A stretch of 64,000 bases of DNA, taken from positions 62,001 through 126,000 of the forward strand of contig NZ_ATUV01000001.1 in assembly GCF_000420385.1 (NCBI RefSeq), written 5' to 3'. Numbering within the stretch: position 1 is the first letter of the stretch; every line of letters starts with the position of its first letter. Positions 28,430 through 37,563 of the stretch are shown one piece after another. This stretch comes from Hippea alviniae EP5-r (GTDB lineage Bacteria; Campylobacterota_A; Desulfurellia; Desulfurellales; Hippeaceae). The notes beneath the pieces were generated by a model that saw nothing but the letters and a program-made list of their open reading frames with translations, was not told where the DNA came from and searched no databases. Position numbers and translations under genes: made by a program.

Positions 28430-29618
28430 AAAAAAGAGAAACTATCTTTTAGGCGTATCTCACGGCGTATTTTACTTTGCATCAAATGGTTTTGTTGACT
28501 ATACAACCGTTTTGCCTGCATTTTTGAAGCATCTTGTTAACTCAAATGCTCTAATAGGCTTTACTGCAGCCATATCAAGAGGCGGTGCCGTATTTTTTCA
28601 GCTTCTTTCGGCTTTCTATTTGCAGGGAAGAAAGAAGAAGCCGTATCTTGTTGCATCACTCTGGGTTAGGTTTATCTCGTGGTTTATGATAGCTTTAACA
28701 TCGTATATTCTTCTGCCTAATCATCCAATTGCAGAGCTTGTCTGTTTTATCTTCTTTTTGAGTCTCTTCTCGTTTGCCGGTGGTATTGCTACAATACCGT
28801 TTTACGACATCATCTCTTATAACATACCAGCGGATTTGCTTGGCAGATTTTGGGCAGCAAGGCAGTTTATAGGTGGCATACTTGCCGTTTTAAGTGGGAT
28901 TGTCGTAAAATTTATTTTAAAACAGTATCCCTATCCTTTGGGTTTTACCATTCTGTTTGTCTTTGCAACTATTGGTTTTGGTCTTACTTCACTAAGTCTT
29001 GGTTTGATGGATGAAGGCCAGGAAAAACAGAAGAAAAACAGGAGTTTTTCTGAGTTTATCAATGATGCTCTGAGCATTTTAAGGAGTGATTTCTCTTTAA
29101 AGAGAATGGTTTTATCTGAGTTTTTCAGTCATGCTGTCTATATGTGTTTGCCGTTTATCTCGCTGTATGCCTTAAAGGTTGCACATATCTCTCAGTCAAA
29201 GATAGGGTATTTTGTTTCAATTCAGATGATAGGCAGTATCTTGTCAAACCTATTCTGGGGCTATTTTGCAGACAGAAAAGGCCCTAAATTTATCATTTTA
29301 ACAACAAATACATTGGCTTTCTTTGTGCCTTTTTTGAGCATATTTTTCTCAAACTTCTATCTGCTTTTGATTGTCTATTTTCTGATGGGTGCTTATCTGC
29401 ACGGCTCATACATAGGATATACAAACTATCTTTTAAAGATAGCTCCACAGCAGAAGAGACCAACCTATGTCAGCATAAGAGGAACCTTTAACGCTCTCTC
29501 TTACTTCTTGCCTGCTTTAGGTGGTTTTATTGCCGATGAGTTCTCTTTTTATGTGTTGTTTGTGATTTCTGCTTTGTTGTCCTTTTTGGCTTTGGTCTAT
29601 TCTCTTACGCTTAAATAA
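28422..29618 (+). CDS. Major facilitator superfamily transporter
   Basis: This 398-residue membrane protein has about 12 hydrophobic segments in two halves. Typical MFS loop residues appear between helices 2 and 3 (LQGRKKKPY) and in the second half (FADRKGPKFIIL). The substrate is not evident. It overlaps the recombinase stop by 8 bases, so it is co-transcribed with gmhA-rfaE2-xer. Its 3' end overlaps the convergent exchanger gene by 8 bases. Confidence 0.85.
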   Translation: MNRKKRNYLLGVSHGVFYFASNGFVDYTTVLPAFLKHLVNSNALIGFTAAISRGGAVFFQLLSAFYLQGRKKKPYLVASLWVRFISWFMIALTSYILLPNHPIAELVCFIFFLSLFSFAGGIATIPFYDIISYNIPADLLGRFWAARQFIGGILAVLSGIVVKFILKQYPYPLGFTILFVFATIGFGLTSLSLGLMDEGQEKQKKNRSFSEFINDALSILRSDFSLKRMVLSEFFSHAVYMCLPFISLYALKVAHISQSKIGYFVSIQMIGSILSNLFWGYFADRKGPKFIILTTNTLAFFVPFLSIFFSNFYLLLIVYFLMGAYLHGSYIGYTNYLLKIAPQQKRPTYVSIRGTFNALSYFLPALGGFIADEFSFYVLFVISALLSFLALVYSLTLK

Positions 29619-31194
29619 GTTTTATACCTATTTCTGCCAAAATGATAGATAAGACCATGGCAAATGGGTAAACGGCAGCATAGCCTATGGATGGATAATC
29701 TGAGTTTACGACATTGTTTGCCATAGAAAGAGATGGTGTTGATGTCATGGCGCCTGATATAACGCCCATGATGTCAAGCAGATTCATCTTAAATATTTTT
29801 CTTGCAACAAATGTTGTTATGAACAGCGGCAGAAGAATTCCGAAAAGCCCTAAAACAATGGCAATCCAACCGTGATTTTTTATTGCTTCAAATAGAAACT
29901 TACCAGAGTTTGTGCCGATGGTTGCAAGGAATATGAGCTGTCCTAACACCTTCATTAGAGAGTTTGAGTGTGGTGATAACTGCCAGACTATCCTTCCTGT
30001 TCTGCCTATTCTTCCCAAAATTAGAGCTGTGATGAGTATGCCACCTACAAAGCTAAACTTGAATGTGCCAAGATAAGGTATGCCAAAGGGTATATTCCCG
30101 ACGAATATGCCTATCACAATTCCTAAGGCAATGGGTAAAAAGTCTGCCGCAGGATACTTCAAAAGGTCGTTTCCTATTAGTTTTGTTAGTTTTTTTTCAT
30201 ACTTTTGTGGAGCAACAACATACAGTTTATCACCCAATCTTAACGATAGGGTTGGATATGGTGGTATATCTATACCTGAGCGTCTAACCTTTGTTATTGT
30301 TGCATGGAGAGGTTTTAACTCTTTTAGTTCGCCAATCTTTCTGCCCACAACATCTTTGGATGTTACAAGGAGTCTGTAAACCTTCATGTCGTCGTGGAAT
30401 TTATAAGGCTCTTTTAGCTCTTCACCCAAGATAATACGCAGATTCTTTAGCTGGTCTTCTGTTCCTGACACCCTTACTATGTCTCCATAATGGAGAATAG
30501 GGTCTTCTGTTTCTTGTTCGCATGGTTGACTTGATTCAACCCTTTCTATTACCGTTGCTGTCATTTTCTCTATCTGAGATTTGTATATGGTTGTGTTTTT
30601 GAAGTTCTCGTTTGTTATTTTGAAATTTTTTGTGATAATATCCGGATGAAGAAGGTGTTGTTTTGCTTCAAATTCTTTTATCTCTTTTTGTATATCTGCC
30701 TTTAGAATTTGCGGTAGAAACCTAACAAACATGATGGTTGCAAATATGGCAAACGGATACACAACACCAAATGCTATTGATAGGTTTGGTGAATTTTTAA
30801 GCTCGAGCGCAGCAGCCAAAGCCGGAGCGCTTGATATAGCACCTGTGAATATTCCATCTATAACACTATCAGGTAGAGACAAATACAAGCCCAAAGAGAA
30901 TATGAGAGAAAAAATTAACATAAGAAGCAGAAGGCTTAAGAAATTAAACTTTATACCGTTCTCTTTTATTGCTTCAAAAAACCCAGGACCAGACTGTAAT
31001 CCAACTGCATAAATAAAGATTGCAAGACCAAAGAATTTAAACGATGGTGGTATTGTTATACCAAAATGGCCTGCAATTAAAGCAACTATAAGAATAGCAG
31101 ATATGTCGAGAGAAAAACCTTTTATCTTAATGTTACCTAAAATATAACCTAAAGCTATTATTAAAAATAGGTAAAATATGTCAGAGTGAAGCAT
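29611..31194 (-). CDS. AspT/YidE-type transporter with TrkA-C domains
   Basis: This 527-residue membrane protein has two repeated membrane halves (about 1-160 and 355-527) separated by a soluble region with two TrkA-C (RCK_C) domains (about 200-345, VSGTEDQLKNLRIILGE and LRLGDKLYVVAPQ). The repeated membrane motifs are FTGAISSAPALAAALE and SGAMTSTPSLSMANN, the hallmark of the aspartate:alanine exchanger family. The transported substrate is unknown. The start overlaps the end of the upstream cyclase gene by 14 bases, so the two are co-expressed. Confidence 0.88.
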   Translation of the reverse strand: MLHSDIFYLFLIIALGYILGNIKIKGFSLDISAILIVALIAGHFGITIPPSFKFFGLAIFIYAVGLQSGPGFFEAIKENGIKFNFLSLLLLMLIFSLIFSLGLYLSLPDSVIDGIFTGAISSAPALAAALELKNSPNLSIAFGVVYPFAIFATIMFVRFLPQILKADIQKEIKEFEAKQHLLHPDIITKNFKITNENFKNTTIYKSQIEKMTATVIERVESSQPCEQETEDPILHYGDIVRVSGTEDQLKNLRIILGEELKEPYKFHDDMKVYRLLVTSKDVVGRKIGELKELKPLHATITKVRRSGIDIPPYPTLSLRLGDKLYVVAPQKYEKKLTKLIGNDLLKYPAADFLPIALGIVIGIFVGNIPFGIPYLGTFKFSFVGGILITALILGRIGRTGRIVWQLSPHSNSLMKVLGQLIFLATIGTNSGKFLFEAIKNHGWIAIVLGLFGILLPLFITTFVARKIFKMNLLDIMGVISGAMTSTPSLSMANNVVNSDYPSIGYAAVYPFAMVLSIILAEIGIKLI

Positions 31195-32545
31195 GTTTTA
31201 CGATTCTGTTTCTTCCATTTCTTTTTGCCTGATACAGAGCTTCATCGGCTTCTTTTATTGCATCTTCGGGTGTTTTTGTATCTTGAGAAGGATTTAAGGC
31301 AGAGACACCTCCGGATACAGTTATCTTTATGTTTATATCATTCCATTTAAAGGTGGATTCTTCGACGATTTTTCTTATTGTATCGGCTTTTTTTACTGCG
31401 TCTTCTATACCTGAGTTGCCTATTACACATAAAAACTCTTCTCCGCCATATCTCATAGCTATATCTTCTGCTCTTAAATTTTCACTTAATATTCTACCGA
31501 ACGATGCCAAAATATAATCACCAGCCTGATGACCGTATGTGTCATTTATCTTTTTAAAATGGTCTATGTCAAACATAAGAAAAAATAGGGCACTTTTTGA
31601 CCTTAAAGCTCTTTTATACTCTTCGTTGATTCTTCTCATGCCAAACCTTCTGTTGTATATGCCTGTTAGTTCATCATAAGCTGCCATATTTTGTAACTTC
31701 TCGTACATCTCGGCACTTTCATAGGCAAATTTGTACTCATTTAGCATTTTTTCTATGAGTGATTTTCTTTCCCTTGAAAGCAGGTAGTTGCTGTATATGG
31801 CAAACAGCCATGCTTTGTTACCGTGTTTTATAGGAAAATAGCTAACTTCTTTTGGCCTTATTTTTCCCGTTCCGAAATCTACTATTTCAACTTCTTCGTT
31901 TCTTAAGTGGACGGTTTTTCCGTTTTCTATTATATCTATAAGAGATTTTTTCTTCGCCGATGTTAGGTTTGTTATTGTCCTACTTGAGTGTATAAGGTTT
32001 ATATCTCCTGAAGTCAAAAGGTATATCTCGCCGCCCAAGATTTCAAGTTTAGATATTAGGAAGTCCAAGATTGTTTTGTTTAGTTTATTTGTTAGGTTTA
32101 TTGTGCTGATTTTTGTTGAGAACTCCTCCAGTGTTTCATGTTGCCAAAACTGACCTCTTATTACCCTGATTAGGGAATTGTATTTTGTTGCTATTCTTCC
32201 AATAATATCACTTGATAGTATTTTTAAGTAGCAGTTTTGACACTCTTGAATACTTTTTACCTTTCCTGTCTGGTATTGAAAGATATTGTCTGTTATTGTT
32301 TCTATGTTGTTTTCAAATTCTTTAAGTCTTCTGAGTATTGTTAGGTTTACAACAAAAAACGATATCAGACCTACGCTTATGCCTGCTGATATTGTGCTTA
32401 ATAGAAATTTGGTGGAATATACTTTCTCTTGTGGTAGTTTTAGAACAAACTCAGAAAAAGGAATAAAGGCTGCACCTATGAATATTCCCATTAATATCAT
32501 TAAGCGGGCACTGTCTTTAACGATACTCTTTGCCCTTTTTCTCAT
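31181..32545 (-). CDS. Membrane-bound diguanylate cyclase
   Basis: The product is 454 residues with two N-terminal membrane helices (about 12-32 and 45-67), a middle sensory region (about 135-275) and a C-terminal GGDEF domain. The active site reads GGEEF near residue 363 and is preceded five residues earlier by RAED, a complete RxxD inhibitory site. It should therefore make c-di-GMP with product feedback. The two PilZ proteins at 303-863 and 4132-4818 and the HD-GYP protein at 48-50 kb are possible network partners. Confidence 0.9.
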   Translation of the reverse strand: MRKRAKSIVKDSARLMILMGIFIGAAFIPFSEFVLKLPQEKVYSTKFLLSTISAGISVGLISFFVVNLTILRRLKEFENNIETITDNIFQYQTGKVKSIQECQNCYLKILSSDIIGRIATKYNSLIRVIRGQFWQHETLEEFSTKISTINLTNKLNKTILDFLISKLEILGGEIYLLTSGDINLIHSSRTITNLTSAKKKSLIDIIENGKTVHLRNEEVEIVDFGTGKIRPKEVSYFPIKHGNKAWLFAIYSNYLLSRERKSLIEKMLNEYKFAYESAEMYEKLQNMAAYDELTGIYNRRFGMRRINEEYKRALRSKSALFFLMFDIDHFKKINDTYGHQAGDYILASFGRILSENLRAEDIAMRYGGEEFLCVIGNSGIEDAVKKADTIRKIVEESTFKWNDINIKITVSGGVSALNPSQDTKTPEDAIKEADEALYQAKRNGRNRIVKHASL

Positions 32546-32702
32546 GTCTAACTAAAATACATATTTTTTGAATTCAGTCAATAATTTAAATATGTTAGAT
32601 TTTGAAAAAAATGAGCTTGTTTTGGTTGTTTTGCGATGTTGCTTATCTTGATTTTTATAAAATTAATGTGTTAAACTAACTCCAACAAAAAAGGAGAGGG
32701 AT

Positions 32703-33551
32703 ATGTTTGATAAAGGTGATTGCCTGGTTGAAGTTCTTCCTTACATAAAGAAGTTTTATTCAAAAAATATGGTCATAAAATATGGCGGTTCGGCTATGAT
32801 TGACCCTAAATTAAGGGAAATTTTTTCAAAGGATGTTTCTCTTCTTAAATATGTTGGTATTAACCCTATTGTTGTTCACGGCGGTGGTCCAGAAATAGGA
32901 GAGACATTGAATAAACTGCATATCGAGAGTAAATTTTACAAGGGCTTGAGAATTACAGATGAAGGAACAATGGAAGTTGTCGTAATGGTTCTTGCTGGAA
33001 AGGTTAATAAGGAGATAGTTTTGCAGATAAACAAAAGTGGCGGCAAAGCCGTTGGTGTTAGTGGCGTTGACGCTCAGATTATAAAGGCTAAGAAAAAATT
33101 GGTTGAAGATGTTGACTTGGGTCTTGTAGGTGATGTTGAGGGTGTGAATCCGGATATTTTGCTTCATCTTTCTCAGAATGGTTATATACCCGTTGTTGCT
33201 CCGATTGGATTTGATGAGCTTGGCAGGAGATACAATATAAACGCTGATAGTGTTGCAAGTGCTGTTGCTATAAGTTTAAAAGCTGAAAAGCTTATATTTT
33301 TGACTGATACTGATGGCGTTCTTGATAAAAACGGCAATCTTATATCTTCTATTCACATAAATGAGATAGAGAGCTTGATAAATAACGGCACAATAGGTGG
33401 CGGGATGATACCGAAGGTGCTTTCTGCTAAGGATGCGGTTGAATCAGGAGTAAAAAAAGTTCATATTATAAACGGAACAAAGCCACATTCTTTGCTTGAG
33501 GAAATTTTTACTTTAGAAGGTGTAGGAACCCAAATTTATGGAGAAGATTGA
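32703..33551 (+). CDS. argB: Acetylglutamate kinase
   Basis: The product is 282 residues. It phosphorylates N-acetylglutamate, the second step of arginine synthesis. MVIKYGGSAMIDP near residue 24, VHGGGPEIGETL near 60 and the C-terminal GGGMIPKV are diagnostic of the amino-acid kinase fold. AAAGGAGAGG lies just before the ATG. Its partner step enzyme may be the ArgA-type protein at 8926-9393. It overlaps the following kinase gene by 14 bases, an unusual partner. The 157-base gap upstream shows no clear promoter. Confidence 0.95.
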   Translation: MFDKGDCLVEVLPYIKKFYSKNMVIKYGGSAMIDPKLREIFSKDVSLLKYVGINPIVVHGGGPEIGETLNKLHIESKFYKGLRITDEGTMEVVVMVLAGKVNKEIVLQINKSGGKAVGVSGVDAQIIKAKKKLVEDVDLGLVGDVEGVNPDILLHLSQNGYIPVVAPIGFDELGRRYNINADSVASAVAISLKAEKLIFLTDTDGVLDKNGNLISSIHINEIESLINNGTIGGGMIPKVLSAKDAVESGVKKVHIINGTKPHSLLEEIFTLEGVGTQIYGED

Positions 33552-34827
33552 TTTAGGGCAGTTTGTTCATGTTATAAACTCCGTGGACGACCTACTCACT
33601 TTATATTTGAGGTCTTTGCCTGTTCTTGCCTATTTGTGCAGAACAGATAAGCTACTGTTTTTCAAATACAGTAGCAGAAAGAAGTGTTTTGATTTAAAGG
33701 TTGGCATAGAAAAGGAAAGTTTAAGGGAAGTTATAGAAAATGGGTTTTTTAATTATGATACGGATAAAATTTTTAGGAGTGATTTTAATATAAAGATAAG
33801 AAAGTGGGGGTCTTCTTGCAATGATGCAATTAGAAGCTTTGTTATGTCTTATGTTAAGAAAGAGGTCTCGGTCATAAAAAGGGAAGAGCTACAGCCTGCA
33901 CGCTTCAGAAAGTTATTCGATGAGCTTGAGCTTGGAGAAGAGATACTTTATATACCTTTGATTGCAAGAGGAGAGATAGTTGGGTTTTTGTTAGTTTCTC
34001 CTGTTTGTAATGTGGATAGTGCTAAACTTTATTTTGATATATTTTCCTGTGGTTTAGATAAACTTCTTTTAAAGAAAAGTGTAGAGAACCTTGTTTCAAT
34101 TATTCAAGCTGAGAAAGATAAAGCGGAGAGAGATGAAAAGATTTATGAGCTTGGCAAAACGGCCATGACAATAGCTCATGAGATGAAAAACTCTCTTATT
34201 GGCGTAATAGGGTTATTTGATAAACTTTCTGACTATCTTGATGACAATGAGAAGGCCATAAAGTATAGGGATATAATAAAATCTCAGCTCAATAAACTTT
34301 ACAATTTTACGCTCGATATTAATAGATTTTCAAAAATTACTAAGGATGTAAAGTTTGAAAGAGTAGATATAGCAGATATTATAGACAACTCCATAGAAAT
34401 GGCTTCGACAATTTCTGACAATGTCTCTTTCTCCGTCTCTGTGGGTGATGATGCAGGATGGATTTATGCTGACAAAGACCATCTTGAGCAAGTGTTTCTA
34501 AATCTGTTTAAAAACTCCATTGAGGCAAAAAAGGACGGTAAGGTAAAAATAAGTGTGTCAGTGAGTAAGGAAGGCAATAATATTCTAATAAGAATAAAAG
34601 ATAATTGCGGTGGCGTTGACGAAGAGACGCTTAAAAATATGCTTAAACCGTTTTATACAACTAAGTCATATGGAACTGGTCTTGGTCTTGCAATAGTTAA
34701 AGGAATTGTAGAGAATTACGAAGGCGAAATAAACTTTAGAAATGTGCCGGGTGGGCTTGAATGTATAATAAGGCTTCCAATAAAAAGAGTGGAGGATAGA
34801 AATGGCGAAAAAAATCATGGTAGTTGA
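33538..34827 (+). CDS. Sensor histidine kinase
   Basis: This 429-residue protein has no clear membrane helix, so it is likely cytoplasmic. The N-terminal 170 residues are unrecognised and may be GAF-like. The phosphoacceptor region is IAHEMKNSLIGVIG near residue 213, and the ATPase domain has N-box FLNLFKNSIEA and G-boxes DNCGGVD and GTGLGLAIVKG. It starts inside the argB end and overlaps the next gene, a receiver-only protein, by 26 bases. It is expected to phosphorylate that receiver. The signal is not known; linkage to argB hints at nitrogen or arginine but is weak evidence. Confidence 0.87.
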   Translation: MEKIDLGQFVHVINSVDDLLTLYLRSLPVLAYLCRTDKLLFFKYSSRKKCFDLKVGIEKESLREVIENGFFNYDTDKIFRSDFNIKIRKWGSSCNDAIRSFVMSYVKKEVSVIKREELQPARFRKLFDELELGEEILYIPLIARGEIVGFLLVSPVCNVDSAKLYFDIFSCGLDKLLLKKSVENLVSIIQAEKDKAERDEKIYELGKTAMTIAHEMKNSLIGVIGLFDKLSDYLDDNEKAIKYRDIIKSQLNKLYNFTLDINRFSKITKDVKFERVDIADIIDNSIEMASTISDNVSFSVSVGDDAGWIYADKDHLEQVFLNLFKNSIEAKKDGKVKISVSVSKEGNNILIRIKDNCGGVDEETLKNMLKPFYTTKSYGTGLGLAIVKGIVENYEGEINFRNVPGGLECIIRLPIKRVEDRNGEKNHGS

Positions 34828-35158
34828 CGATGAAGATGCAATAAGGTTGCTTTATCAGGAAGAGTTTGAAGATGAAGGGTATGAGGTTATAGCTTGCGCA
34901 GACGGAGAAGAAGCCTTAGAGAAATTCGATAAAGAGAATCCGGATATTGTTGTGTTAGATATAGCAATGCCAGGCATGAGTGGTCTTGATGTTTTGAGTA
35001 AAATAAAAGAAAAATCTCCTAAAACACCTGTTATTATGTCAACTGCTTACTCTCATTATAAAGATGATTTTTATACTTATGTCGCAGATGCTTATATAGT
35101 AAAATCTCCAGATCTAACTGAACTTAAGGAAAAAGTGAAGGAATTGATAGGTGAATAA
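34802..35158 (+). CDS. Single-domain response regulator
   Basis: The product is 118 residues, a lone receiver domain. It has the acidic pair DD at 9-10, the phosphorylation site Asp53 (VVLDIAMPG), a Thr/Ser switch in STAYSH and Lys in VKSPD near 100. No output domain is attached, so it must act through a partner as CheY or Spo0F does. It overlaps the histidine kinase gene. A promoter-like sequence directly after it separates it from the ferredoxin gene. Confidence 0.9.
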   Translation: MAKKIMVVDDEDAIRLLYQEEFEDEGYEVIACADGEEALEKFDKENPDIVVLDIAMPGMSGLDVLSKIKEKSPKTPVIMSTAYSHYKDDFYTYVADAYIVKSPDLTELKEKVKELIGE

Positions 35159-35162
35159 AATC

Positions 35163-35191
35163 TTGACACAGCAGAGCAAATTTAATAGAAA
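35163..35191 (+). promoter_or_regulatory. Sigma70-like promoter of the small ferredoxin gene
   Basis: TTGACA at 35163-35168 and TAGAAA at 35186-35191 are separated by 17 bases in the 75-base gap before the ferredoxin. The -35 is perfect; the -10 is weaker. Confidence 0.55.
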
Positions 35192-35233
35192 AGCAGGGGT
35201 AATTCAGAAAGGAATTTTTTAGGAGGTGACTCA

Positions 35234-35419
35234 ATGGCTAAGGTATGGGTTGATGGTGGTGCTTGCATCGGTTGCGAGGCTTGCGTTGACGAATTGCCAG
35301 ATGTTTTCCAGATGGAAGACGGAAAAGCAAAGGTTGTAAATCCTGAAGGAGCTTCTTTGGACGAGATTAAAGAGGTTGCTGAAGCTTGCCCAACAGAAGC
35401 TATTAAGGTTGAAGAGTAA
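35234..35419 (+). CDS. 4Fe-4S single-cluster ferredoxin
   Basis: This 61-residue acidic protein is a small electron carrier. The cluster ligands are Cys11, Cys14 and Cys17 (CIGCEAC) and a fourth Cys in EACPTEAI near 52. The second CxxCxxCxxxC half of classic 2[4Fe-4S] ferredoxins is missing, so one cluster is expected, as in Thermotoga and Desulfovibrio ferredoxin I type. AGGAGGTGA gives a very strong ribosome-binding site. It is monocistronic with its own promoter and terminator, fitting high expression. Confidence 0.95.
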   Translation: MAKVWVDGGACIGCEACVDELPDVFQMEDGKAKVVNPEGASLDEIKEVAEACPTEAIKVEE

Positions 35420-35426
35420 TTTTAAT

Positions 35427-35450
35427 GGCGCCTGCGGGCGCCTTAATTTT
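35427..35450 (+). terminator. Rho-independent terminator after ferredoxin
   Basis: GGCGCC at 35427-35432 pairs with GGCGCC at 35437-35442 around a TGCG loop; TTAATTTT follows. A T-rich stretch with no gene follows to about 35520. Confidence 0.85.
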
Positions 35451-35522
35451 CCTCCTTATTTTTTCCTTCTTTTTTTCTCCTTTTTCTTATTTCTTTCTAC
35501 TTTTTAATTATATAAAATTAAG

Positions 35523-35551
35523 TTGGTTTTTAAATAAAAATTTAGTATAAG
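35523..35551 (+). promoter_or_regulatory. Sigma70-like promoter ahead of the zinc-ribbon and ABC transporter genes
   Basis: TTGGTT at 35523-35528 and TATAAG at 35546-35551 are separated by 17 bases. It would give a leader of about 60 bases for the operon that starts at 35621. Confidence 0.5.
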
Positions 35552-35620
35552 CAGAAGAGAGATAGGTGATTTTTAGTTTGCAAAGATAAAAATTGTTGTT
35601 TATTATTTAGGAGGTGAGCC

Positions 35621-35779
35621 ATGAGCGAGAAACAACAAGTTGAAGCGGTTGAAGTTAAATGTCCCAAATGTGGTTATACTATGATTATTTATATGCCAAA
35701 AGAAGAGATACCCAAGTGCCCTAAATGTGGCACGCAGATGGTAATAAGTGAGCTATTAGATGAAGGTAAATACTATTGA
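35621..35779 (+). CDS. Small zinc-ribbon protein
   Basis: This 52-residue protein has two CPKCG motifs (Cys14/Cys17 and Cys33/Cys36) 15 residues apart, a typical zinc ribbon. It resembles the MJ0042-type or regulatory zinc-ribbon mini-proteins, but no function can be named. A strong AGGAGGTGAG site precedes the ATG. It lies 14 bases ahead of the ABC transporter binding-protein gene and likely shares its transcript. It may act in RNA or protein binding. Confidence 0.85.
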   Translation: MSEKQQVEAVEVKCPKCGYTMIIYMPKEEIPKCPKCGTQMVISELLDEGKYY

Positions 35780-35793
35780 TAGGAGGTTTTGGT

Positions 35794-36618
35794 ATGAAGC
35801 GCTTTAAGTTGGTTGGTTTGTTGTCGGCACTTTTTCTGTTAACTGCTGTGTTTGCTCAGGCTGCAGATATTAATCTGTGGCATAATTCAACTCTTTATAA
35901 GATTGAGAAAAGGGGTGTTCTGAGGGTTGGATTAAATGCAGGTTATATGCCTTTCGAAATGAGAAGTAAAACAGGGAAAATTATTGGTTTTGATGTTGAT
36001 TTGGCAAAGTTGATGGCTAAAGCTATGGGTGTTAAACTTCAAATAGTAAATACTGATTGGGATGGTATTATTCCTTCTCTTATGACGGGTAAGTTCGACA
36101 TTATTATGAGTGGTATGACAATAACACAGAAGAGAAACCTGAAGGTTAACTTTGCAGACCCATATATAGTCGTTGGTCAAACAATACTTTTGAACAAAAA
36201 ATGGGCCGGAAAAGTTAAAAGCTATAAAGATTTAAATTCTCCGAAGTTCACAATAACAGTTATGCTTGGAACTACGGGAGATTTTGCAGCTAAAAAGTTT
36301 ATGCCCAAAGCTAAGATTGAAGAATTCCAGACAGAAGAGGAAGCCGTAATGCAGGTTGTTCAGGGTAGAGCAGACGCATTTATATATGATAAACCTTACA
36401 ACAGCATCTTCTATGCAACCAAGGGAAAAGGCAAGCTAATATTTCTTGATAAGCCATTCACTTATGAGCCTTTAGGCTGGGCTATAAACAAAGGAGACCC
36501 TGACTTTCTAAATTGGCTTAACAACTTCTTAAGACAGATAAAACACGATGGTGAATACCAGAAGCTTTACAATAAGTGGTTTGTAAATGTAAAAGACTGG
36601 ATAAATAAGGTTCAATAA
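35794..36618 (+). CDS. Polar amino-acid ABC transporter, periplasmic binding protein
   Basis: The product is 274 residues. Residues 1-23 form a signal peptide ending in VFAQA. The mature part has the family 3 solute-binding signature (GFDVDLAKLMAKAMGVKLQIV) and the usual two-lobe length. It binds a polar amino acid such as glutamate, glutamine or arginine; the exact ligand is not readable. ATG 35794 follows AGGAGG with 7 bases between. It heads a three-gene set with the permease and ATPase. Confidence 0.92.
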   Translation: MKRFKLVGLLSALFLLTAVFAQAADINLWHNSTLYKIEKRGVLRVGLNAGYMPFEMRSKTGKIIGFDVDLAKLMAKAMGVKLQIVNTDWDGIIPSLMTGKFDIIMSGMTITQKRNLKVNFADPYIVVGQTILLNKKWAGKVKSYKDLNSPKFTITVMLGTTGDFAAKKFMPKAKIEEFQTEEEAVMQVVQGRADAFIYDKPYNSIFYATKGKGKLIFLDKPFTYEPLGWAINKGDPDFLNWLNNFLRQIKHDGEYQKLYNKWFVNVKDWINKVQ

Positions 36619-36621
36619 GAA

Positions 36622-37563
36622 ATGAGAAGAGACAGCAATAAGTGGATATGGCATATTGCCTTTGTTTTGGTTATTGTTGGAACGGGCTTTTTTATCTATA
36701 AAGCAAGTTTGAGAATCAATTATTCTTGGAACTGGAGGGCTGTGCCCTCCTATCTTGTTTACAAAGCTACACAAGAGATAGACTCACCTGTTAATGGTTT
36801 TGTTGAGTATGTTGGTAAGAATGAGGTCGTGATTAAAAGTCTTTCTAAGAAAATAATAAAGATAAAAGTTGAGCATCCGGTTGTTAAAAAGGGAGCGGTT
36901 GTATCTTCTGGAGATGAGATAGGCTATAATTCAAGCTATAAAGCTGGACCTTTGTTGATGGGTCTTTATATGACTATAAAGGTCAGCGTGGTTTCTATTA
37001 TTATGGCTTTGATTATCGGCTTTATAGCTGGTCTTATGCGTATTTCTGAAAATCCGCTATTTAGAAATTTATCTGTTGTTTATATAGAAATTATAAGAGG
37101 AACACCTTTACTCGTTCAGATATTTATCGTCTATTTCTTTGTCGGCACGATATTTAACATGACAAGATTTTTTGCTGGTGCGTTTGCTTTGGCTGTCTTT
37201 GAAGGTGCATACATAGCAGAGATAATAAGAGCTGGCATACAGTCGATACCGCGTGGTCAAACGGAAGCTTCCCTTGCTTTGGGTATGAATTACTTTCAAA
37301 TAATGCGGTATATAATTATGCCGCAGGCTATAAAAAGGGTTTTGCCGGCTTTAGCTGGACAGTTTATCTCTCTAATTAAAGACTCGTCGCTTTTATCTGT
37401 TATCTCTTTGACAGAGCTTACAAAGGCTGGAAGAGAGATAGTGTCATCAACCTTTAGTCCATTTGAGATATGGTTTAGTGTTGCTGCACTGTATTTTATA
37501 GTTACATATTCGTTAAGCTTACTTGATAGGTATCTTGAAAGGAGATTGGCTGGCAATGAGTGA
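36622..37563 (+). CDS. Polar amino-acid ABC transporter permease with extra extracytoplasmic domain
   Basis: The product is 313 residues, about 90 longer than a usual GlnP/HisM permease. One N-terminal membrane helix (residues 10-28) is followed by a soluble segment (about 50-105; [18 protein letters not shown] and [14 protein letters not shown]) and then the standard permease part with five or so helices and the EAA loop [19 protein letters not shown] near 215. The extra part looks like a small beta-barrel or half biotinyl-lipoyl-like fold, which is inference. The orientation suggests it lies in the periplasm close to the binding protein. Confidence 0.88.
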   Translation: MRRDSNKWIWHIAFVLVIVGTGFFIYKASLRINYSWNWRAVPSYLVYKATQEIDSPVNGFVEYVGKNEVVIKSLSKKIIKIKVEHPVVKKGAVVSSGDEIGYNSSYKAGPLLMGLYMTIKVSVVSIIMALIIGFIAGLMRISENPLFRNLSVVYIEIIRGTPLLVQIFIVYFFVGTIFNMTRFFAGAFALAVFEGAYIAEIIRAGIQSIPRGQTEASLALGMNYFQIMRYIIMPQAIKRVLPALAGQFISLIKDSSLLSVISLTELTKAGREIVSSTFSPFEIWFSVAALYFIVTYSLSLLDRYLERRLAGNE

